Below, piece after piece: positions 59,099 through 64,000 of a stretch of DNA of 64,000 nucleotides. A program made the translations under genes and the position numbers. Every line of letters begins with the position of its first letter. Positions within the stretch are counted from its first letter, which is position 1. The stretch comes from Oerskovia flava. GTDB taxonomy: Bacteria > Actinomycetota > Actinomycetes > Actinomycetales > Cellulomonadaceae. Where the stretch lies: positions 372,001 through 436,000 of the forward strand of contig NZ_JAOXSR010000001.1 of assembly GCF_026163685.1 (NCBI RefSeq). The letters are read 5' to 3'. The notes beneath the pieces were generated by a model. That model had not been told where the DNA came from, ran no database searches, and saw only the letters and a list, made by a program, of their open reading frames with translations.

Positions 59099-60616
59099 AT
59101 GACCCACGCACGTATCGAGCTTGACCCCGCAGCGACCGTCGGGCGGGTCTCCCCGCGCCTCTTCGGGACCTTCGTCGAGCACATGGGCCGGTGCGTCTAC
59201 GACGGCATCCACGCCCCGGAGCACCCGAGCGCCGACGCCGACGGCTTCCGGACCGACGTCGCGGACCTCGTCCGCGAGCTGGGTGCCACGGTCGTGCGCT
59301 ACCCGGGCGGGAACTTCGTCTCCGGGTTCGAGTGGGAGGACAGCGTCGGCCCGCGCGACGAGCGGCCCGTGCGGCTCGACGCGGCGTGGCACAGCGTCGA
59401 GACCAACCAGGTGGGGCTGCACGAGTTCGCGTCCTGGGCGCAGCGTGTGGGCCTCGAGCTGATGATGGCGGTGAACCTCGGCACGCGCGGGCCGCGCGAC
59501 GCCGCGCGCCTGCTCGAGTACTGCAACTTCCCGGCCGGCACGGCGCTGTCCGACGAGCGCCGCGCCAACGGCGCCGAGGACCCGTTCGGGATCCGGCTGT
59601 GGTGCCTGGGCAACGAGATGGACGGCGACTGGCAGATCGGCCACAAGACCGCCCACGAGTACGGCCGGATCGCCGCCGAGACCGCGCGCCTCATGCGCTT
59701 CGTCGATCCCGGGATCGAGCTCGTCGTCGCGGGCAGCTCGTCTGCGGGGCAGCCGACGTTCGGCTCCTGGGAGCGCGAGGTCGTGCGCCAGACCGCGGGG
59801 CTCGTCGAGCACATCTCCCTGCACGCCTACTACGAGGAGCTCGACGGCGACCTCGACTCGTTCCTGGCCTCCGGCGTCGGGCTGGACCGGTACATCGAGG
59901 AGGTCGCGGGCATCCTCGCCGAGGAGGAGGCCGCGCTCGGCCTGGAGCGTCCGCTCGGCATCAGCGTCGACGAGTGGAACGTCTGGTACCAGACCCGCTT
60001 CAACGAGCAGGACAAGGAGCCGCTCCTCACGGGGGAGTGGGCGTACGCGCCGGCGATCATCGAGGACGAGTACGCCGTGGCGGACGCCGTCGTGGTCGGG
60101 TCGCTGCTCAACTCGCTGCTCCGGCACGCGGACCGCGTGACCATGGCGAACCAGGCGCAGCTCGTCAACGTCATCGCGCCCATCCGCACCGAGCCCGACG
60201 CCGCGGCGTGGCGCCAGACCATCTTCTGGCCGTTCGCGATCACGGCGGCCCGCGCCCGCGGCGAGGCGCTGCGCATCGCGGTGGACGCCCCGTTGGTGAG
60301 CACCGCCGCCTACGGCGACGTCCCCTCGGTCGACGTCGCGGGGACGGTCGACGGCGACCGGGTCGAGCTGTTCCTCGTCAACCGCGACCACCGGGCGCCC
60401 GTCGAGGTCACGCTGGGAGGCGCGGGCCAGGGGTTCGCCCTCGCGGGCGAAGCCCTGGTCCTGACGGTCCCCGAGGGGCGGGACCGGTTCGCGACCAACA
60501 CCCGCGACGAGCAGCCCGTGCGCCCGACGGCGCTGCCGGTGCGCGAGGTCGCCGGCGAGGTGCTCGCCACGCTGCCGGCGCTGTCGTGGGCGGCGGTCTC
60601 GCTCACGGTGCGCTGA
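59099..60616 (+). CDS. abfA: Alpha-L-arabinofuranosidase, glycoside hydrolase family 51
   Basis: 505 residues, the usual cytoplasmic GH51 size, no signal peptide. The barrel shows RYPGGNFVSGFEWEDSVGPRDERP, acid/base Glu173 in LGNEMDGDWQ and nucleophile Glu292 in VDEWNVWYQ. The C-terminal beta domain ends LPALSWAAVSLTVR. It removes arabinofuranose from imported arabinan or arabinogalactan fragments. It starts 35 bp after the lacI stop and is probably co-transcribed. The final codons and stop are part of an 18-bp exact tandem duplication. Confidence 0.95.
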   Translation: MTHARIELDPAATVGRVSPRLFGTFVEHMGRCVYDGIHAPEHPSADADGFRTDVADLVRELGATVVRYPGGNFVSGFEWEDSVGPRDERPVRLDAAWHSVETNQVGLHEFASWAQRVGLELMMAVNLGTRGPRDAARLLEYCNFPAGTALSDERRANGAEDPFGIRLWCLGNEMDGDWQIGHKTAHEYGRIAAETARLMRFVDPGIELVVAGSSSAGQPTFGSWEREVVRQTAGLVEHISLHAYYEELDGDLDSFLASGVGLDRYIEEVAGILAEEEAALGLERPLGISVDEWNVWYQTRFNEQDKEPLLTGEWAYAPAIIEDEYAVADAVVVGSLLNSLLRHADRVTMANQAQLVNVIAPIRTEPDAAAWRQTIFWPFAITAARARGEALRIAVDAPLVSTAAYGDVPSVDVAGTVDGDRVELFLVNRDHRAPVEVTLGGAGQGFALAGEALVLTVPEGRDRFATNTRDEQPVRPTALPVREVAGEVLATLPALSWAAVSLTVR

Positions 60617-60637
60617 GTCCTCACGGTGCGCTGAGTC
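60602..60637 (+). repeat. 18-bp exact tandem duplication spanning the GH51 stop codon
   Basis: CTCACGGTGCGCTGAGTC occurs twice in a row. The first copy encodes the last residues (LTVR) and TGA, and the second offers a duplicate reading end just downstream. Confidence 0.85.
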
Positions 60638-60650
60638 GCGGCCTCGTGCA

Positions 60651-60715
60651 CGACGACGGGGCGTCACCCGGGGTGAGGAGGGCATGGAGCCTCCCCGGGT
60701 GACGCCCCGTCGTCG
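60651..60715. terminator. Bidirectional terminator between GH51 and the isomerase gene
   Basis: A perfect 23-bp inverted repeat (60651-60673 with 60693-60715, arm core GGGGCGTCACCCGGGG) with a 19-nt loop lies between the two converging genes. The longest perfect hairpin I found in the window. Confidence 0.8.
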
Positions 60716-60736
60716 GGACGGCCGGCGGTGTGCTTC

Positions 60737-61630
60737 TCAGCCCGGGAGGGAGGGCAGCACGTACCGGGCGTACCGGTCCGCGACGGTGGCGGCCACCGTG
60801 CGGGGGTCGGTGTCCCAGATCTCCTGGTGGAAGATCTCGGTCTCGATGTCGCCCGTGTAGCCGGCGTCGGACACCCACCGGGTGATGGTGGGGAAGTCGA
60901 CGTAGCCGTCCCCGACGTACCCGCGCGAGAGCAGCGGGTCGGCGGCGAGCGGCAGGATCCAGTCGCAGACCTGGTAGGACGCGATCCGCCCCTCCGCCCC
61001 GGCGCGGGCGATCATGGTCTCGAGCTGGGGGTCCCACCACACGTGGTAGGTGTCCACGACGACGCCCACGACGTCCGCCGGGTGCGGTGCGGCGAGGTCG
61101 AGAGCCTGGCCGAGGGTCGAGATGACGGCGCGGTCGGCGGCGAAGATCGGGTGCAGCGGTTCGAGGACGATCCGCACGCCGTGCTCGGCCGCGAAGGGCG
61201 CAAGGTCCGCGATGCGGTCCGCGACGCGCGACCGGGCCGCGACGAGGTCGCGGTCCGCCGCCCCGGCGTCGTGCCGCGGCCCGGCCCCCGGGCTGCTGTT
61301 GGCGGGGAGCCCGCCGACGACGAACACGAGCTCGCTCGTGCCGACGGTCGCGGCCTCCTCGACGGCGCGCCGGTTGTCGTCGAGCGCCGCGGCGATCCCG
61401 GCGTCGTCGGCCGCGGTGAGGAACCCGCCGCGGCACAGGGAGGAGACGCGCAGGCCCGCCTCGGCGACGATCTTCGCCGCCACCGTGGCCCCGGTCTCCT
61501 GGACGCGGTCGCGCCAGAGGCCGACGGCGTCGTACCCGGCCTCCGCGGCGATCTCGACCGCCTCGGGGAGGGTCGAGCGCTTGATCGTCGCCGTGTTGAG
61601 CGAGAGCCTGCCCGTGCCCGGCCCGGTCAC
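60737..61630 (-). CDS. TIM-barrel sugar isomerase/epimerase
   Basis: 297 residues of the xylose-isomerase-like superfamily. Metal-site candidates: Glu in RIVLEPLHPIF, Asp/His in VVDTYHVWWDPQ, the YQVCDWILPL strand and Glu in DIETEIFHQEIW. The N-terminal line RLSLNTATIKRSTLPEAVEIAAEAGYDAVGLW is typical. The GTG at 61630 overlaps the stop of the DUF993 gene. Last gene of the Gfo-DUF993-isomerase module, with a strong terminator behind it. Substrate unknown. Confidence 0.85.
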   Translation of the reverse strand: MTGPGTGRLSLNTATIKRSTLPEAVEIAAEAGYDAVGLWRDRVQETGATVAAKIVAEAGLRVSSLCRGGFLTAADDAGIAAALDDNRRAVEEAATVGTSELVFVVGGLPANSSPGAGPRHDAGAADRDLVAARSRVADRIADLAPFAAEHGVRIVLEPLHPIFAADRAVISTLGQALDLAAPHPADVVGVVVDTYHVWWDPQLETMIARAGAEGRIASYQVCDWILPLAADPLLSRGYVGDGYVDFPTITRWVSDAGYTGDIETEIFHQEIWDTDPRTVAATVADRYARYVLPSLPG

Positions 61631-62949
61631 AGGTCCACCCCGTTGACCGCGAGGAACGTCGAGAGCCGGCGCGCGGCGAGCGCCGGGTCGGTCAGCAGGC
61701 CCGCGGTGTCGGCGATGCGGAAGAGGTCGACGAGGTGCTCGACGGAGCGGCCCGCGTGCAGGCCGCCGACCATCTGGAACCCGGGCTGGTGGCCGTTCAG
61801 CCAGGACAGGAACGCGATGCCCGTCTTGTAGTAGTACGTCGGTGCGGCGAAGATGTGCCGGCCGAGCGCCTCGGTCGACGCGAGGATCGCGTACCCGCGG
61901 GCGGCGCCGTCGTCGTCGCCCGCCGCGCCGGCGTCGAACGCCTGCAGCGCGGTCGACGCCGCCGGGTAGATCGCGGCGAAGATGCCGAGCAGGGCGTCGG
62001 AGTGGCCCTGCTCGTCGCCCGCGACGAGCTCGGGGTAGTTGAAGTCGTCCCCGGTGTACAGGCGGACCGCGCCGCCGGCGGCCGGGTCGAGCGTCGCGAG
62101 CTCCCGGCGCAGGCCGACCTCGTGCGCGGCGTCCAGCAGCGAGACCTTCACACCGTCGACGCGGCCCTGGTGGGCACGGATCAGGTCGGTGAAGGTGCGG
62201 GTCGCGCTGGTGATGTCGGCCGGGTCCTGCGCGCCCCAGTACCCGGCGAGGGCCGGGTCGAACATGGTGCCGAGCCAGTGCAGGACCACGGGCTCGTCGG
62301 CCTCGGCGAGCACGGCGTCGTAGACGCGGGCGTAGTCGTCGGCGTCCCGGGCGACGCGGGCGAGGGCGCGCGAGGCCATGACGATGACCTGCGCGCCGGC
62401 GTCCTGCACCATACGGACCTGCTCGCGGTACGCGTCGGTCACGGCGTCGAGCGCGGCCCGGTCGCCGGGCTCCCAGCTCGCGACGAGGGCGGGGTCCAGC
62501 TGGTCGGTGCCCGCGCCGCAGGCGATCCGGGCACCGACGGCGCGCGCCTCGGCGGACGAGCGGCGGACCAGCTCCTGGGTCGCCGCCCAGTCGAGGCCCA
62601 TGCCGCGCTGGGCGGTGTCCATGGCGTCGGCGACGCCGAGCCCGTGCTCCCAGATGCGGTGCCGGTAGGCGAGCGTCGACTCCCAGTCGACCTCGGCGGG
62701 GCGGCCCGGGGTGTTGTCGGCGCCGACGTGCGGCACGACGTGCGCCGCCGCGAAGGCGACCCGGGAGGTGATCGGGCCGGTCGGCGTCGTCCAGGGTCCG
62801 GGCGCGCGCAGCTCGCGCACCTCGGTGCCGGCGACGCGGCCGGCGCCGAACCGCGGCAGCCGGACGACGACGCCGCTGTCGGCGAGGTCGAGCGCGGCGG
62901 CCACCGGGGTGGCCGACCGGCCGGGCAGGCGGGTGGTCTGCGGGGTCAC
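61627..62949 (-). CDS. DUF993 family protein (DapA/aldolase-like barrel)
   Basis: 440 residues. The central part resembles dihydrodipicolinate-synthase-like aldolases: AYREQVRMVQDAGAQVIVMASRALA, VVLHWLGTMFDPALAGYWG, DGVKVSLLD with Lys268 as the candidate Schiff-base lysine, and LYTGDDFNYPELVAGDEQGHSDALLGIFAAIYPA. No reaction is established. The GTG at 62949 overlaps the stop of the Gfo gene, and its own stop overlaps the isomerase start, so the three proteins are made together, consistent with an oxidation, isomerisation and C-C cleavage sequence (inferred). Confidence 0.83.
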   Translation of the reverse strand: MTPQTTRLPGRSATPVAAALDLADSGVVVRLPRFGAGRVAGTEVRELRAPGPWTTPTGPITSRVAFAAAHVVPHVGADNTPGRPAEVDWESTLAYRHRIWEHGLGVADAMDTAQRGMGLDWAATQELVRRSSAEARAVGARIACGAGTDQLDPALVASWEPGDRAALDAVTDAYREQVRMVQDAGAQVIVMASRALARVARDADDYARVYDAVLAEADEPVVLHWLGTMFDPALAGYWGAQDPADITSATRTFTDLIRAHQGRVDGVKVSLLDAAHEVGLRRELATLDPAAGGAVRLYTGDDFNYPELVAGDEQGHSDALLGIFAAIYPAASTALQAFDAGAAGDDDGAARGYAILASTEALGRHIFAAPTYYYKTGIAFLSWLNGHQPGFQMVGGLHAGRSVEHLVDLFRIADTAGLLTDPALAARRLSTFLAVNGVDL

Positions 62950-64000
62950 AGGGAGATCTCCGGGACGTCGAGGCGCCGGCCTTCCGCCGACGAGCGCAGT
63001 CCGAGCTCGGCGAGCTGCACACCGCGCGCGGCGGAGAGCAGGTCGAAGCGGTGCGGGCGCCCGGCGACGACGTCGCCCAGGAACTCCTCCCACTGCAGCT
63101 TGAAGCCGTTGTCGAGCTCGGCGTTGGCGGGGACCTCGAGCCACTGGTCGCGGAAGGACTCGGTGACGGGCAGGTCCGGGTTCCACACGGGCTTGGGGGT
63201 GTGGGCGCGCTGCTGCGCGACGCACTTGGTGAGCCCGGCCACGGCCGAACCGTGCGTGCCGTCGATCTGGAACTCGACGAGCTCGTCGCGGTAGACGCGC
63301 ACGGCCCAGGACGAGTTGATCTGCGCGACGACGGGGTCGCCGTCGGGGGTCTCGATCTCGAAGATGCCGTATGCCGCGTCGTCGGCGGTCGCGGGGTAGG
63401 CCGCGCCCTGCTCGTCCCAGCGGGTCGGGATGTGCGTGATCGTCTGGGCGTTGACGGTCTTCACCGACCCGAGGATGCCCTCGAGGACGTAGTTCCAGTG
63501 GCAGAACATGTCCGTCGTCATACCGCCGCCGTCCTCCTTGCGGTAGTTCCACGACGGGCGCTGAGCGGCCTGGTGATCGCCCTCGAAGACCCAGTAGCCG
63601 AACTCGCCGCGCAGCGACAGGATGCGCCCGAAGAAGCCCTCGTCGACGAGGCGGCGCAGCTTGACGAGGCCGGGGAGGTAGAGCTTGTCGTGCACGACGC
63701 CGGCGGTCACGCCGGTCTCCTCGCGCAGGCGGGCGAGGTCGACGGCCTCGTCGAGGGTCTCCGCGGTCGGCTTCTCGGTGTAGATGTGCTTGCCGGCCTG
63801 CATGGCCTTGGTGAGGGTCTTGGCGCGCAGCGCGGTCATCGAGGCGTCGAAGACGATGTCGACGCTCGGGTCGGCGATCGCGCCGTCGAGGTCGGTGCTC
63901 CAGTGCTCGACGTCGTGCAGGGCGGCGAGCTCGCGGACCTTCGACTCGTTGCGCCCGATGAGGACGGGCTCCACCTGGACCCGGCTGCCGTCCGCGAGCA
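62946..64000 (-). CDS. Gfo/Idh/MocA family oxidoreductase, cut by the right window edge
   Basis: 351 residues are visible. The extreme N-terminus with the Rossmann GxGxxG lies beyond base 64000. Visible family features: VLIGRNESKVRELAAL, VDIVFDASMTALRAKTL, IYTEKPTAETLDEAVDLA with the family Lys, and GGGMTTDMFCHWNYVLEGILG where His replaces the more usual pattern. C-terminal domain complete (WNPDLPVTESFRDQWLEV, GVQLAELGLRSSAEGRR). First visible gene of the module with DUF993 and the isomerase; any earlier operon genes are outside the window. Confidence 0.85.
   Translation of the reverse strand, partial: LADGSRVQVEPVLIGRNESKVRELAALHDVEHWSTDLDGAIADPSVDIVFDASMTALRAKTLTKAMQAGKHIYTEKPTAETLDEAVDLARLREETGVTAGVVHDKLYLPGLVKLRRLVDEGFFGRILSLRGEFGYWVFEGDHQAAQRPSWNYRKEDGGGMTTDMFCHWNYVLEGILGSVKTVNAQTITHIPTRWDEQGAAYPATADDAAYGIFEIETPDGDPVVAQINSSWAVRVYRDELVEFQIDGTHGSAVAGLTKCVAQQRAHTPKPVWNPDLPVTESFRDQWLEVPANAELDNGFKLQWEEFLGDVVAGRPHRFDLLSAARGVQLAELGLRSSAEGRRLDVPEISL

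Noticed and set aside
1-64000. tRNA, rRNA, insertion sequences or prophage genes
   Set aside because: No tRNA cloverleaf, rRNA core, transposase, integrase or phage structural motif was recognised on either strand.

Overview
The window is 64 kb of very GC-rich DNA. Genes are tightly packed, often with ATGA/GTGA stop-start overlaps, frequent GTG starts, GGAGG-type ribosome sites and many LacI-type regulators beside sugar ABC transporters. This suits a plant-polymer-degrading actinobacterium, most likely in the Cellulomonas/Promicromonospora part of Micrococcales (inferred from style and gene content, not from a marker gene). I see no insertion sequence, phage gene, CRISPR array, tRNA or rRNA. 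The two outermost genes are cut by the window ends.

Layout. (1) 1-9394: a locus around a LacI regulator (2308-3312). It holds a secreted PA14/sugar-dehydrogenase-like protein, a degenerate LarE-like protein, a TIM-barrel sugar isomerase/epimerase, a NitT/TauT-type ABC transporter and a Gfo/Idh/MocA oxidoreductase. Four promoters here carry variants of GGCAAC-NN-GTTGTC over the -35 box. (2) 9516-13399: LacI plus a mannitol/fructuronate dehydrogenase, then a convergent MFS exporter. (3) 13572-28075: a rhamnogalacturonan-I locus resembling the Bacillus yes cluster (sugar ABC transporter, YesL-like membrane protein, PL11 lyase, GH42 beta-galactosidase, acetyl esterase), enclosing a four-gene coupled operon Gfo-Gfo-DUF6807-cupin. 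(4) 28248-34907: LacI and L-rhamnose catabolism (mutarotase, isomerase, aldolase/dehydrogenase, kinase). (5) 34941-40154: general genes (phosphotransferase, RF3, VanZ-like protein, ketoacyl synthase III, aldo/keto reductase). (6) 40161-47549: a BMP-type ABC uptake operon with an ornithine-cyclodeaminase-like enzyme and a CDA-fold deaminase, next to a GntR/FCD regulator and an 18-bp perfect palindrome. (7) 47591-60616: an orphan ABC ATPase, then an arabinogalactan/galactan locus (GH30, GH42, ABC transporter, LacI, GH51). (8) 60737-64000: isomerase - DUF993 - Gfo module running off the right edge.

How it fits together. Secreted enzymes (PL11, GH30) would cut pectin RG-I and arabinogalactan side chains. 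ABC transporters import oligosaccharides, and GH42, GH51 and the esterase trim them inside the cell. Rhamnose enters the rha pathway, and uronate-derived keto acids could enter through the UxuB-like enzyme. Four Gfo/Idh/MocA oxidoreductases in three separate modules, two with TIM-barrel isomerases, suggest additional oxidative (keto-sugar) routes whose substrates cannot be read from sequence. Those modules, the degenerate LarE and the BMP-ornithine-cyclodeaminase-deaminase operon are the best candidates for undescribed biochemistry.
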